Of a stretch of 64,000 nucleotides of DNA, positions 30,052 to 39,029 are shown piece by piece. A program made the position numbers and the translations under genes. The DNA lies in the NCBI RefSeq assembly GCF_000478605.2, contig NZ_ASHX02000001.1, positions 248,001 to 312,000 on the forward strand, written 5' to 3'. The DNA comes from Streptomyces thermolilacinus SPC6 (GTDB lineage Bacteria > Actinomycetota > Actinomycetes > Streptomycetales > Streptomycetaceae). The notes under the pieces are model-generated. The model ran no database searches. It saw nothing but the letters and a program-made list of their open reading frames with translations, and was not told where the DNA came from. The first letter of the stretch is position 1. Each line of letters opens with the position of its first letter.

Positions 30052-30735
30052 GTGAACCGTCTGCGCGCTGTCCTGTCCGCACTGGCCCTCGCCGTCACGG
30101 CGCTGTCGGCACCGGCCGCACCCGCCGTGGCGGTCGCGCCCACCGGCGCCGATGTCCGCGAGGAGCGCCCCGCCGCCTGCACCGGCGCGTTCCAGGGCGA
30201 CGCGCGGCTGGGACCGAAGTACCTGCCGCGTCCTTCCGAGAAGCCGGTCGGTCCGCTGCTGAAGGGCTATCAGCGGATTGGCGGCCTGTCGCCGAAGGCG
30301 TTTCTGGCCACGTACTGGAAGGAGGAGGGCCTCGAGGGCCCGGCGGGCTGGAAGTACCCGCCGAACGACGGCTTCGCCGAGGTGAACGGCACCGTGGACA
30401 AGCGCGTGGAGGTGCTGGAGCCCGGCGAGAAGCTGGACCGGTTCGGCTCCGAGTACGGTTCGTACCTGGCCCCGGCGGGTGACCCGTACGCGAAGCGGGC
30501 GCTGCCGCCGCAGAGCCTCAACACGCGGGACGCCGCCTTTCCCTGCGACTACCACGTGTACCGCGTGGAGCGGCCCTTCCCGGTGTGGCAGGGCGGTATC
30601 GCCCCGTGGTTCGCGCAGCCCGGCGGGGGTCAGCAGATCAAGCTGGACCCGGCCCTGCTGGACCCGGGCGCGGGTCAGCGGCTGAGCGTGAAGTGGCTGC
30701 TGGAGCAGGGGTTCCTGTCCCCGGTGGCGTCCTGA
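30052..30735 (+). CDS. secreted TNT-domain protein, probable NAD(+) glycohydrolase
   Basis: Product of 227 residues from GTG 30052 (GGAGGAG upstream). Signal peptide LRAVLSALALAVTALSAPAAPA, probable cleavage after AVA near residue 28. Residues about 65-225 match the tuberculosis necrotizing toxin (TNT, formerly DUF4237) family: YPPNDGFAEVNGTVDK, LDRFGSEYGSYLAPAGDPYAKRALPP with the conserved Arg/Phe-Gly and RALPP elements, then YHVYRVERPFPVWQGGIAPW and FAQPGGGQQIKL, including the conserved Gln. TNT enzymes hydrolyse NAD. Two cysteines (CTGAF, FPCDYH) could form a disulfide. No recognisable immunity gene adjoins it, consistent with an enzyme active only outside the cell. Confidence 0.85.
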   Translation: MNRLRAVLSALALAVTALSAPAAPAVAVAPTGADVREERPAACTGAFQGDARLGPKYLPRPSEKPVGPLLKGYQRIGGLSPKAFLATYWKEEGLEGPAGWKYPPNDGFAEVNGTVDKRVEVLEPGEKLDRFGSEYGSYLAPAGDPYAKRALPPQSLNTRDAAFPCDYHVYRVERPFPVWQGGIAPWFAQPGGGQQIKLDPALLDPGAGQRLSVKWLLEQGFLSPVAS

Positions 30736-30805
30736 CCCCGGCCGTCCCCTGACGGCGCCTGTCCGTACGCGCGCGGGCGCGGGGCCCGTACGGCGGGAGT
30801 GAGGC

Positions 30806-30843
30806 GGAGGGCGGCACGCGCCGGGGTCGGCGGGCCGCCCTCC
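30806..30843. terminator. hairpin between convergent genes
   Basis: Arms GGAGGGCGGC (30806-30815) and GCCGCCCTCC (30834-30843), loop 18 bases, between the TNT gene stop and the convergent PfkB stop at 30851. Likely bidirectional. Confidence 0.6.
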
Positions 30844-30850
30844 TTCCGTG

Positions 30851-31771
30851 TCAGGGCGCCGGGGACAGGCGCGTCGCGCGCGTGAGGAGAGTCGCCCGGT
30901 CGATGGCGGCGGTGGTGGTCGACGGGACCGTGCAGGCGTGGGCGCCCGCTGTCGCGCCGAACAGGGCGGACCTGCGGGGCGGTTCGCCCGTGAGGCGGCC
31001 GAACAGATAGGCCGCGGCGAAGGCGTCGCCCGCGCCGTTGGAGTCCACGACGGGCGAGGGGGGCGCCACGGCGGGCACATGGGTCAGTTCGCCGTCCGCC
31101 AGGAGGTGGGCGCCGTCCGCCCCGGCCGTGGCGACGACCTCCCGGGCGCGGCCGCGCGCCACGATGCCGCGCATGGTCCGCTCGGGGTCGTCCAGCGCGG
31201 CGGCGGACAGGAAGACGATGTCGGCGGCGTGGGCGAAGGCCGCGTGGTAGGGATTCTCGCCGTCCCAGTCGTGCAGGTCCGTCGAGATGGTGACCCCGGC
31301 CGCGAGCAGGACGGGCAGGGCGTGGGCGCAGGGCTGGGTGATGGAGACATGCGCGTGGCGGCTCGTGGCGGCGAGGGCGGCGACGGTGTCGTCGGGCAGC
31401 CGGTCCGTGTCGGAGCCGCGCGTCGCGTCGTAGAGGGAGAGCCTGCGGCCGTCGGGCCCGACGAGGTTGACGGCGCGTTTGGTGCCACAGGGCTGCGGGA
31501 CCTCGGTGAGGGGGATGCCGTGGTCGCGGTGCAGGGCGCGTACGAGGTCGCCCTCGGGGTCGTCGCCGAGCATGTCGAGGTGGTGGGTCCTCATGCCGAG
31601 CGCGTGCAGCCCGAGGGCGACGAAGTCGCCGGTCTGGCCCGCGCGGGTCCGGATGCCGGGCTGGATCATGTAGCTGTCGGCGAACGGCAGCGGCAGTTCG
31701 GGGACGTACACGATCGTGTCCACACCGGCGCCGCCGAGGACGAGGACGTCGATGTCCGGGGCGCTGCTCAT
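30851..31771 (-). CDS. PfkB-family carbohydrate kinase
   Basis: Product of 306 residues. N-terminal DVLVLGGAGVDTIVYVPELP and C-terminal VVDSNGAGDAFAAAYLFGRL, the PfkB signature 2 with the anion-hole GAGD and catalytic Asp, plus VVATAGADGAHLLADGE. Phosphorylates a sugar or nucleoside with ATP; the ribokinase subgroup is plausible, the exact sugar unknown. AAGGAA lies upstream of ATG 31771. Divergent from the glycosidase gene. Confidence 0.92.
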   Translation of the reverse strand: MSSAPDIDVLVLGGAGVDTIVYVPELPLPFADSYMIQPGIRTRAGQTGDFVALGLHALGMRTHHLDMLGDDPEGDLVRALHRDHGIPLTEVPQPCGTKRAVNLVGPDGRRLSLYDATRGSDTDRLPDDTVAALAATSRHAHVSITQPCAHALPVLLAAGVTISTDLHDWDGENPYHAAFAHAADIVFLSAAALDDPERTMRGIVARGRAREVVATAGADGAHLLADGELTHVPAVAPPSPVVDSNGAGDAFAAAYLFGRLTGEPPRRSALFGATAGAHACTVPSTTTAAIDRATLLTRATRLSPAP

Positions 31772-31953
31772 GGTGTTCCTTCCGAGGAGGGGCGGGGACT
31801 CAACGTATCGGCAACCAGCGGCGGTCCGCCTCCTGTCGGCCACGGACCGGAGGTTTCTGACCCGGCGTCGGGCGGACGGGTTCACGGGGTGCGGCGGTGG
31901 GGCAGCTTCTCCGGGATGGGTGTGCGGTTTCCCGACGGGTGGGGGGCGTGGCC

Positions 31954-33216
31954 GTGAGACGTCTGTGGTGGCGGGCCGGGGTGCTCGCGGTGCTGCTGGG
32001 CACCGCGGCGGCCGGGGCGGGGCTCGCCGTGCCGCCCGCCGCCGGGGCGACGACCGGGCGGGCGCCTGCCGTACTCGTCGCGTCGGAGACCCGGGGGGTC
32101 GCGGCCGGCGTCGGGTACCGGGTGCTGGACGTTCCGTCGTCGCGGGGCACCGCGCGGGTGCATCTGCTCGCAGTGGATCTGCGGGACCGGCGGGTGTCGG
32201 TGGGGCTGCTGTACCCGGGGGCGGTCGCGGCGCGGGCACCACTGTCGGCGCTCGCGGACGGGGCGGGCGCGGTGGCGGGGGTGAACGGCGACTTCTTCAA
32301 CCTGTCCGAGGCCCAGCACCCCGGTGTGCCCGCGACGGGCGCCCCGGTCGGCCCGGCCGTGGCCGACGGGCGGGCGCTGAAGGCGGCGGTGCCGCGCGGC
32401 CAGCGGTTCGGCCCCGCGCTGCCTCCCGGCACGAGCACCCGCATGGTGCTGGGCGTGGACGGTGACGGGCGGGCCCGGCTCGGGGAGCTGGCGCTCCACG
32501 GCGAGGTGCGGACCCCGGACGGGGGCGTGCCGTTGGGGGGGCTCAACCAGTACGCCCTGCCGGTCGGTTCGGTGGGCGTGTTCACCCGCGACTGGGGCAC
32601 GGTGTCGCGGCTGCGGGCGACGTGCGGGACGGACACGAACCGGGGCGCGCCGTGCAGTGCGGAGACGTACGAGGTGCGGGTGCGCGGCGGGCGGGTCGTC
32701 GGGGTGGCGGACGCTCCGGGGGCGGGGGCGATAGCGCCGGGCACGCAGGTCCTCGTGGGGCGTGAGGCGGGCGCGCGGTGGCTGCGGGGACTGGCGGTGG
32801 GCGACCGGGTGCGGGTGGCGCACCGGCTGGTCGCGGTCGGCGCGGAGCCGGGGGTGTCGTTCCGGTTCGCGGTGGGCGGGTATCCGGTGCTGCGCGACGG
32901 GCGGCCGCTGGCGGGAATGGACGCGGTGACGAGCGCGGTGCGGTCGGCGGCGGGGATCGCGGACGGCGGTCGGCGGCTGCTGCTGCTCGCGCTCGACGGC
33001 GGCCCGAAGTTCCGCACGGGACTGACGGTCGTCGAAGTCGCGTCGCTGCTGCGGGAGCTGGGCGCGTCGGACGGGGTCAACCTGGACGGCGGCGGGTCCT
33101 CGACGCTGGTGGCCCGTACGGACGACGGCGCCGCCGCGGTACGGGTGCTGAACCGTCCCAGCGGCGGCGCGGAGCGGCCGGTGCCCAACGGGATCGGGGT
33201 GTTCGTCCGCCCGTGA
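31954..33216 (+). CDS. secreted phosphodiester glycosidase family protein (NAGPA/DUF2233-like)
   Basis: Product of 420 residues from GTG 31954 (GTG 31948 also possible). Signal peptide RRLWWRAGVLAVLLGTAAAG with cleavage near AGA at about 35. Conserved phosphodiester glycosidase motifs: GAVAGVNGDFFNLSEAQHPG, LLLLALDGGPKF, ASDGVNLDGGGSSTLVAR and the C-terminal RPVPNGIGVFV. The family removes N-acetylglucosamine or similar sugars from phosphodiester-linked targets; extracellular role in cell-wall or glycopolymer turnover is inferred. Transcribed away from the PfkB kinase. Confidence 0.9.
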   Translation: MRRLWWRAGVLAVLLGTAAAGAGLAVPPAAGATTGRAPAVLVASETRGVAAGVGYRVLDVPSSRGTARVHLLAVDLRDRRVSVGLLYPGAVAARAPLSALADGAGAVAGVNGDFFNLSEAQHPGVPATGAPVGPAVADGRALKAAVPRGQRFGPALPPGTSTRMVLGVDGDGRARLGELALHGEVRTPDGGVPLGGLNQYALPVGSVGVFTRDWGTVSRLRATCGTDTNRGAPCSAETYEVRVRGGRVVGVADAPGAGAIAPGTQVLVGREAGARWLRGLAVGDRVRVAHRLVAVGAEPGVSFRFAVGGYPVLRDGRPLAGMDAVTSAVRSAAGIADGGRRLLLLALDGGPKFRTGLTVVEVASLLRELGASDGVNLDGGGSSTLVARTDDGAAAVRVLNRPSGGAERPVPNGIGVFVRP

Positions 33217-33327
33217 GCGTGACCGGGGGTGCGGGTGCGAGGTGGCCGGTGGCCGGAGAGCCGAGTCCGCCCGTGCCCGGTGGCCGGTGGTGTGCCCGGG
33301 TCCGGTGGCCGGGGTGCGGACGGTGTG

Positions 33328-33522
33328 CTACGGGTGGACGCTGCTGACCACGTCGGCGGTGGCGGACACCCCGTTGTAGATGGTCGGGGCGAGGCTCGTG
33401 CCGGCGAGGAAGAAGCCGAGCAGGCCGCAGACGATGGCGTGGGAGAGCTTCAGGCCGCCGCTGCGCAGGAAGACCACCGCCAGGATCAACAGAAGCAACA
33501 CGACGGAGATGGTTACGGCCAT
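33328..33522 (-). CDS. small two-helix membrane protein
   Basis: Product of 64 residues: MAVTISVVLLLLILAVVFLR is the first membrane helix, and HAIVCGLLGFFLAGTSLAP the second, ending in a short polar tail. A very good ribosome site (GAGGAGGACGACAC) supports the start at 33522. Small actinobacterial membrane protein of unknown role. Alone in its strand context; the flanking 33217-33327 is GC-rich simple sequence. Confidence 0.75.
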   Translation of the reverse strand: MAVTISVVLLLLILAVVFLRSGGLKLSHAIVCGLLGFFLAGTSLAPTIYNGVSATADVVSSVHP

Positions 33523-33651
33523 GTGTCGTCCTCCTCGGCCCGGTGCCGCACGGGTCGTACGGCGTTCGGCGTTCGGCGGCCAGTCTGTCCCAGCGACGGC
33601 GCCGGACGGCCGTACGGCGTGTGGGCCGAACGGGTACGAATCGGGCGGCCG

Positions 33652-34380
33652 CTAGGCGGGCGTTCCGGCCGGGACGGACCTCTTTCCGGCCTCGGCGGGC
33701 GGGGCGGCACAGGCGGGCGCGGGCGGGGTGGTGAGGGATGTCCAGTGGACGGTGCGGTCGCACCAGCGGTCCAGCAGGACCCGGTCGTGGCTCACGGCGA
33801 GGAGCCCGGCGCCGTGTGCGCGGCGGTACTCCTCGACGGCGGCGACCAGCGCGGCCGTGGTGGACGCGTCGAGCATGGCGGTCATCTCGTCGCACACGAG
33901 CCAGCGCGGGCGCGCCACCAGGGCGCGGGCCAGGCAGGCGCGCTGGAGCTGGCCGTCGCTGACCTCGTGGGGGCGGCGGGACAGCAGGTCGTCGGTGAGC
34001 CCGACACGGGTGGCCAGTTCGGCGGTCCGCGTGGCGGCCTCGGCCCGGCGGCCGGTGGCGCGCAGGGGTTCGGCGATGAGGTCGCGCAGCGGCAGCCGGG
34101 GGTCGGCGGACAGGCGGGGCTGCTGGAAGACGACGCCGATGGCGGTGCGCAGCTCACGGGGCGCGCGGTGGCGCCAGCCGCGTACCGTCTCGCCGTCGAC
34201 GGTGACGCTCCCGGCGTCGGGGCGGTGGAGGAGGGCGGCGACGCGGGCGAGCGTGGACTTGCCGCAGCCGCTGGGGCCGAGCAGGCCGACCGCCTCACCG
34301 GGCGCGACGGTCAGGGACACGTCCCGGAAGACGGGGGCGCGGCGGTCGTAGCCCGCGGTGAGGGAGGCGAGTTCAAGCAC
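33652..34380 (-). CDS. ABC importer ATPase, nickel/peptide type, second subunit (NikE/DppF-like)
   Basis: Product of 242 residues from GTG 34380. Walker A GPSGCGKST, Q-loop VVFQQPRLSADPR, signature VSDGQLQRACLARAL (SDGQ in place of SGGQ), and Walker B LVCDEMTAMLD (CDEMTAMLD as in nickel ATPases). H-loop LLAVSHDR. Energises import through the two permeases encoded upstream. Overlaps the preceding ATPase gene by 8 bp and is the last gene of the five-gene operon. The Pro/Ala-rich tail carries no motif. Confidence 0.92.
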   Translation of the reverse strand: MLELASLTAGYDRRAPVFRDVSLTVAPGEAVGLLGPSGCGKSTLARVAALLHRPDAGSVTVDGETVRGWRHRAPRELRTAIGVVFQQPRLSADPRLPLRDLIAEPLRATGRRAEAATRTAELATRVGLTDDLLSRRPHEVSDGQLQRACLARALVARPRWLVCDEMTAMLDASTTAALVAAVEEYRRAHGAGLLAVSHDRVLLDRWCDRTVHWTSLTTPPAPACAAPPAEAGKRSVPAGTPA

Positions 34381-35389
34381 GGGCGGTCTCCTCCGCGGCG
34401 GTCGTGCCGGGTGATGAGGCGCACTGCGGGACGGCGGGCCACGGATGGTGGCAGGCGGCGCCGCCGGTCAGCGCCGGGACGGTGCGGCAGGTGTCGGTGC
34501 GGCGGGCGCAGCGGGGGGCGAAGGCGCAGCCCTCAGGCAGGGCGCCCAGCTCCGGAGGCATGCCGGGGATGGGGGTGAAGTCGCGTTCCGGCAGGGCGGC
34601 GAGGAGGCCGCGCGCGTACGGGTGGCGCGGGCCCTCCGTACCGAAGAAGCGGTCGGCGTCGGCGACTTCCACGACGCGGCCCGCGTACATGACGGCGACC
34701 CGGTCCGCGACGCGTTCGGCCGCCGCCAGGTCGTGGGTGATCAGCAGCAGCGCCCTGCCCTCGTCGGCGTGGCGGCGCAGCTCGTCCACGGTCCGTTCCA
34801 CGAGGTCCCGGTCGAGGCCGGTCGTCGGCTCGTCCGCGAGGAGCAGCGGCGCGTCCCCGACGAGGGCGAGGGCGGTGGCGGCCCGCTGCGCCTGGCCGCC
34901 GGACAGCTCGTGCGGGTGGTGGTCGAGGAGCCCGGCGGGGTAGGAGGCCCGTCCGGCCGCCGCCACGGCCGCCTCGCGCAGCGCCGCGCGCCGCGTGCCG
35001 GTCAGCTCCCGGAGGGTCTCCTCCAGGTGCGCGCGCACGGTCCGTACGGGCGTCAGGTGCGCGGCCGGGGACTGCGGTATGAGGCCGGCGCGCCGTCCCC
35101 GTACGCGTCGGGCGAGGGTGCGCTCGTCGGCGGCCAGCAGGTCGATGCCGGTGCCGGGGGCGTCGTCGGGCCCGGTCAGCAGGGCCGTACCGGCGGTCCG
35201 GGCGTTGCCGGGGAGGAGGCCGAGCAGGGCGGAGGCGAGGACGGACTTGCCGCAGCCGCTCTCGCCGACGAGGGCCAGGCACTCCCCCGCCGCGAGGTCG
35301 AAGCTCACGTCGGTGACGGCCGCGATGTGGCGGCCGCCGCGCATCCGGAAGCGGACGGAGAGGTCCCTGACGGACAGCACCGGGGTCAC
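34373..35389 (-). CDS. ABC importer ATPase, nickel/peptide type, first subunit (NikD/DppD-like)
   Basis: Product of 338 residues from GTG 35389. Walker A GESGCGKS, Q-loop LIPQSPAAHLTPVRT, signature LSGGQAQRAATAL, Walker B LLLADEPTTGLD. The C-terminal extension has the four-Cys-type region of this family (GCAFAPRCARRTDTC with a later ACHHPWP), typical of dipeptide/nickel ATPases and possibly binding an Fe-S cluster. GTGA overlap with the upstream permease stop. Confidence 0.93.
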   Translation of the reverse strand: MTPVLSVRDLSVRFRMRGGRHIAAVTDVSFDLAAGECLALVGESGCGKSVLASALLGLLPGNARTAGTALLTGPDDAPGTGIDLLAADERTLARRVRGRRAGLIPQSPAAHLTPVRTVRAHLEETLRELTGTRRAALREAAVAAAGRASYPAGLLDHHPHELSGGQAQRAATALALVGDAPLLLADEPTTGLDRDLVERTVDELRRHADEGRALLLITHDLAAAERVADRVAVMYAGRVVEVADADRFFGTEGPRHPYARGLLAALPERDFTPIPGMPPELGALPEGCAFAPRCARRTDTCRTVPALTGGAACHHPWPAVPQCASSPGTTAAEETARA

Positions 35390-36399
35390 AGCATCAGCTC
35401 CGATCGGCGGCGGGGGTTGAGGCGTTCGCGCCAGGCCCCGGCCAGGCCCGCGATGGCGAGGGTCGGGACGACCAGGAACAGGCCGGGGAACAGCGTCGGC
35501 CACCAGTCACCGGCGAGCAGCGAACCGCGTGCCGTCTGGACCAGGTTGCCGAGGCTCGCCTGGTGGGCGGGCAGGCCCAGGCCGAGGAAGGACAGCGCCG
35601 ACTCGTGCCACATGGCGTGCGGCACCATCAGCACCGCGGCGAGGCCCGCCTGCGGCAGGACGGCGGGCAGCAGGTGGCGGACGGTGACGCGCCACCGGGA
35701 CGCCCCGCCGGAGATCGCGGCGTCGATGTACGGGCGGGAGCGCAGCGACAGCACCTCGGAGCGGACGATCCGGGCGGTGGACAGCCAGTGCGTGACGGCG
35801 ACGGAGAGGATGACGGGCCCGACGCCGGGGCGGAACATGGCCACGACGAAGATGCCGAGCAGCAGGTGCGGGACGGACGCGAAGGTGTCGACGGCCCGCA
35901 TCACCAGCCGGTCCGCCCAGCCGCCGAGGGCGGCGGAGAGTGCGCCGACGGCCGTGCCGACGACGGTCGCGACGAGCGCGGCGACCAGTCCGACAAGGAG
36001 GGAGACGCGCAGCCCGTACACACAGCGCAGCAGCAGGTCGCGGCCCATGTCGTCGGTGCCGAACGGGTGCGCGGCGGACGGTGGCCGGAGCTTCAGCGAC
36101 AGGTCGACCGCCTGCTGGTCGAGCTGTGCCAGCGGCGGCACGAGGAGCACGGCGAGGACGACGGCGCCGGTGATCGCGGCGGACACGGCGACGCGTACGG
36201 TCCGGGTGGAGCGGCGCGTGCGGCCCTGCGAGCGCCAGACGGGCGCGTCCTCGCGGGCGTGCTCGTCCTCATGAGCGGACGACCCGTCCAGGCGGACGGG
36301 CACGTCCTCGCTGCGGCCGGGCGCGTCCTCGCGAGCGGACGACGCGTCCTTGCGGATGGGCGCGTCCTTGCGGGTGGGTGCGGGCGTGGGGTCAGGCAT
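35386..36399 (-). CDS. ABC importer permease (NikC/DppC-like)
   Basis: Product of 337 residues. About residues 65-335 form the usual DppC-type permease with six membrane segments and the EAA-like loop (ISGGASRWRVTVRHLLPAVL), plus HPFGTDDMGRDLLLRCVYGLR characteristic of the C-type subunit. The first 65 residues are an unusual charged extension built from repeating (R/A)xxD/E-D-A-P units, probably cytoplasmic. Overlaps the upstream permease gene by 8 bp. Confidence 0.92.
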   Translation of the reverse strand: MPDPTPAPTRKDAPIRKDASSAREDAPGRSEDVPVRLDGSSAHEDEHAREDAPVWRSQGRTRRSTRTVRVAVSAAITGAVVLAVLLVPPLAQLDQQAVDLSLKLRPPSAAHPFGTDDMGRDLLLRCVYGLRVSLLVGLVAALVATVVGTAVGALSAALGGWADRLVMRAVDTFASVPHLLLGIFVVAMFRPGVGPVILSVAVTHWLSTARIVRSEVLSLRSRPYIDAAISGGASRWRVTVRHLLPAVLPQAGLAAVLMVPHAMWHESALSFLGLGLPAHQASLGNLVQTARGSLLAGDWWPTLFPGLFLVVPTLAIAGLAGAWRERLNPRRRSELML

Positions 36400-37384
36400 C
36401 GGGGGTCACCCTCGGGTCGGCCAGGGCGTACAGGAGGTCGGAGAGGAGGTTGCCGAGGAGGACCGCGGCCGTGGCGAGGACGGTGAGCGCCGCGAGGAGC
36501 GGGAAGTCCACGGACATCGCGGCCTGGACCGTCGCCGCGGCGATGCCGGGCCAGCTGAAGACCGTCTCCACCAGGAGGGCGCCCGTGATGAGTTCGGGCA
36601 CGCGCGAGCCGATCAGGGTGAGCACCGGCAGCAGCCCGGACCGCAGGGCGTGGCCGAGCAGGACGGTGCGTTCGCTCAGCCCGCGGGCGCGGGCGCCGCG
36701 CACCGGGTCCTCCTCCAGCGCGTCGGCGACGCCCTGCCTGACGTACAGCAGGAACCAGGGCAGCTGGGACGCGCCGAGCACCAGGGCGGGGAGGACCAGA
36801 TGGGAGGCGACCTGCCCGAAGGTGACGGTGTCGCTGGCCGTGTCGGTGAGCCCGCCCGCCGGGAGGATACCGAGCTTCAGCGCGAACACCCAGATGGCGA
36901 GCAGCCCGAGCCAGAACGCCGGGGCCGCCTCCAGGGTGTACGCGACGGCCGTGACGGTCCGGTCGAGCGGGCCGCCCTGGCGCCGGGCCGCCAGGACGCC
37001 CAGGACCGTGCCGGCGAGGACGGCGACGGCGAACGCGGTGGCGGCGAGCAGCACCGACCAGCCGATGCGCTCGGCGATGACGTCGGCGACGGGCTGCCGC
37101 ATGACGCTGGAGTCGCCGAGGTCGCCGGTGAGGGCGGAGGTGAGCCAGTCCCACCAGCGTGGTACGAGGGGCTGGTCGGCGCCGAGGTTGGCGCGAAGCT
37201 GGTCGAGGTTCTCCTGCGACGCCGTGAGGCCCGCCGTGCCCGCGTAGGCCTTGACGGGGTCGAACGGGGACGCGGCGGCGACGGCGAACACGCCGAACGT
37301 GACGACGAGGAGGACGGGGACGGCGGCCAGGGCCCTGCGCCCCGCCATCCGGGCCAGTGGCCCCCAGGGGAGGCGGCGGGTCAC
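36392..37384 (-). CDS. ABC importer permease (NikB/DppB-like)
   Basis: Product of 330 residues from GTG 37384. B-type permease: N-terminal RRALAAVPVLLVVTFGVFAV, LGADQPLVPRWWDWLTSAL and GDLGDSSVMRQPVADVIAER, then the EAA loop RGARARGLSERTVLLGHALR and a C-terminal LLSDLLYALADPRV. Forms the membrane pore with the C-type subunit. The start overlaps the binding-protein stop by 4 bp (GTGA). Confidence 0.93.
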   Translation of the reverse strand: MTRRLPWGPLARMAGRRALAAVPVLLVVTFGVFAVAAASPFDPVKAYAGTAGLTASQENLDQLRANLGADQPLVPRWWDWLTSALTGDLGDSSVMRQPVADVIAERIGWSVLLAATAFAVAVLAGTVLGVLAARRQGGPLDRTVTAVAYTLEAAPAFWLGLLAIWVFALKLGILPAGGLTDTASDTVTFGQVASHLVLPALVLGASQLPWFLLYVRQGVADALEEDPVRGARARGLSERTVLLGHALRSGLLPVLTLIGSRVPELITGALLVETVFSWPGIAAATVQAAMSVDFPLLAALTVLATAAVLLGNLLSDLLYALADPRVTPDA

Positions 37385-38997
37385 TTCGCGGCGCCCTTGG
37401 GGGTCCAGTCCTCGACGTTCCACCACGGGCCCGCGGCGAGGCCGTGGTCGTGCGGCTCGACCTGGGTGGACAGGCCGTCCCAGCGGTCGCTGACGACGTA
37501 CAGGTGGTCGATGTGCGTGAGGAAGGTGTAGCCGGGGTTCTTCACCAGTTCGCGCTGGACCGTGTCGTAGGCGGCCTTGCGCGCGGCCTTGTCGTTCGTC
37601 ATGCGGCCGTCCTCGAGGGCCTTGTCGACGGCCGGGTTGGCGTACCAGGCCATGTTGTTGAAGCCGTCGCCCGCGAGGTCGGACTTGAGGAGGAGGTACT
37701 GGTCGAAGTCGGGGTCGCCGGGGGAGCCGCCGCCCGCGAGGACCGCGTCGTGCTTCATGCGCGGTTCGATGACCTCCCAGGTGCCGGCCTGGGTGGCGAT
37801 CTCGATGCCCGCCTTCTTGGCGTCGGAGGCGTAGGCGAGGGCGTGGTCCTGGCGGAGCTTGTCGCCGGAGGGGTACCAGAGGGGGAAGGCGGCGCGGACG
37901 CCGTTCCTCACGCGGACGCCGTCGGGGCCGGGCTTCCACCCCGCGTCGTCGAGGATCTTCTCGGCGGCGGCGAGGTCGTGGCGGCGTTCGGTGCCCTTGG
38001 CGAACCATTCGCTGCTGGTGGGGACGGGCCCGTAGGCGGGCTTGCCCGCGCCTTCGAGGATCTTGTCGACCATGGCCCGCCGGTCCACGGCCAGGTCGAG
38101 GGCGCGGCGGACGGCGGTGTCGCCGGTGACCTTGTTGTGGGTGGGCAGGGTGACGGTCCGGTAGTCGTACGTGGTGGCGGCGTACGTCTTCTTGCCGGGG
38201 TCGTTCTTGAAGCCCTTGGCGAGGTTCGGGGGGAGGATCGCGCCGTCGAGGTCGCCGGAGCGGAGGCGGGTGGCGCGCACGTCGTCGTCCTTGACGACGG
38301 CCATGGTGAGCTTCTTGACCTTCGGTTCGCCGCCCCAGTAGCGGGGGTTGGCCTTGAACGTGAGCTTCTCGCCCTTGGACCAGCCGGTGAGGACGTACGG
38401 GCCGGTGCCGACGGGCTTCGTGGTGAACGGCCCGGAGTTGACATCCTGGCGGGCAGCGACGTGCTGGGGCGCGATGGCGAGGACGGTGCGCTGGGCGAAC
38501 GCCGCGTACGGGTACTTGAGGGTGAAGACGACGGTGTCGTCGCCGACGGCCTTCACGTCCTTGAGGGCGTCCAGCTCCGTCTTGGACGGGTTGTTGGTCC
38601 GCTTGTCGAGGATGGTGCGGTACGTGAAGACGACGTCCTTCGCACCGAACGGCTCGCCGTCGCTGAAGGTGACGCCCTTGCGGAGCTTGTACGTGTACGT
38701 GAGGCCGTCGGCGCTCACCTCGGGCAGCGCGACGGCGAGGGCGGGCTTGAGGCGCATGTCGGCGTCGAAGGCGAGGAGGCCGTCGAAGACCTTGGAGTTG
38801 CCGTCCTTGCCGTAGCCGAGGAGCGGGCTGAGCGTGTCGGGTTCGTAGGCGATGCCGACGACGAGGCTGTCCCGCGCGGCGGAGCCGCCGGAGCCGGAGC
38901 CGCCCGGGTCCGAGCAGGCCGCCGCGGTGAGCGCCAGGACGGTGGCCAGCGCCGCGGCGGCCGTGCCGCGTATCGGTCGGACGGTTCGGGCGGTCAT
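37381..38997 (-). CDS. ABC importer substrate-binding lipoprotein (family 5; nickel/peptide)
   Basis: Product of 538 residues from ATG 38997 (AAGGGG eight bases upstream; GTG 39006 is an alternative). Lipobox LTAAAC with Cys28, then a Gly/Ser linker. Family 5 binding-protein pattern: LVVGIAYEPDTLSPLLG, VSADGLTYTYKLRKGVTFSD, GTGPYVLTGW and AVRRALDLAVDRRAM. Captures a nickel complex or short peptide outside the membrane and delivers it to the permeases. First gene of the operon; the Nur-like operator upstream favours nickel. Confidence 0.92.
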   Translation of the reverse strand: MTARTVRPIRGTAAAALATVLALTAAACSDPGGSGSGGSAARDSLVVGIAYEPDTLSPLLGYGKDGNSKVFDGLLAFDADMRLKPALAVALPEVSADGLTYTYKLRKGVTFSDGEPFGAKDVVFTYRTILDKRTNNPSKTELDALKDVKAVGDDTVVFTLKYPYAAFAQRTVLAIAPQHVAARQDVNSGPFTTKPVGTGPYVLTGWSKGEKLTFKANPRYWGGEPKVKKLTMAVVKDDDVRATRLRSGDLDGAILPPNLAKGFKNDPGKKTYAATTYDYRTVTLPTHNKVTGDTAVRRALDLAVDRRAMVDKILEGAGKPAYGPVPTSSEWFAKGTERRHDLAAAEKILDDAGWKPGPDGVRVRNGVRAAFPLWYPSGDKLRQDHALAYASDAKKAGIEIATQAGTWEVIEPRMKHDAVLAGGGSPGDPDFDQYLLLKSDLAGDGFNNMAWYANPAVDKALEDGRMTNDKAARKAAYDTVQRELVKNPGYTFLTHIDHLYVVSDRWDGLSTQVEPHDHGLAAGPWWNVEDWTPKGAAK

Positions 38998-39029
38998 GCG
39001 CCACACCCCTTATGAAAGATCCACTGTTG

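Noticed and set aside
33217..33327. GGTGGCCGGTGGCCGG-type simple repeats downstream of the glycosidase gene
   Set aside because: Low-complexity GC sequence with no stable structure or coding content worth calling.
37357..39015. 552-residue plus-strand open frame
   Set aside because: Shadow opposite the substrate-binding lipoprotein gene.
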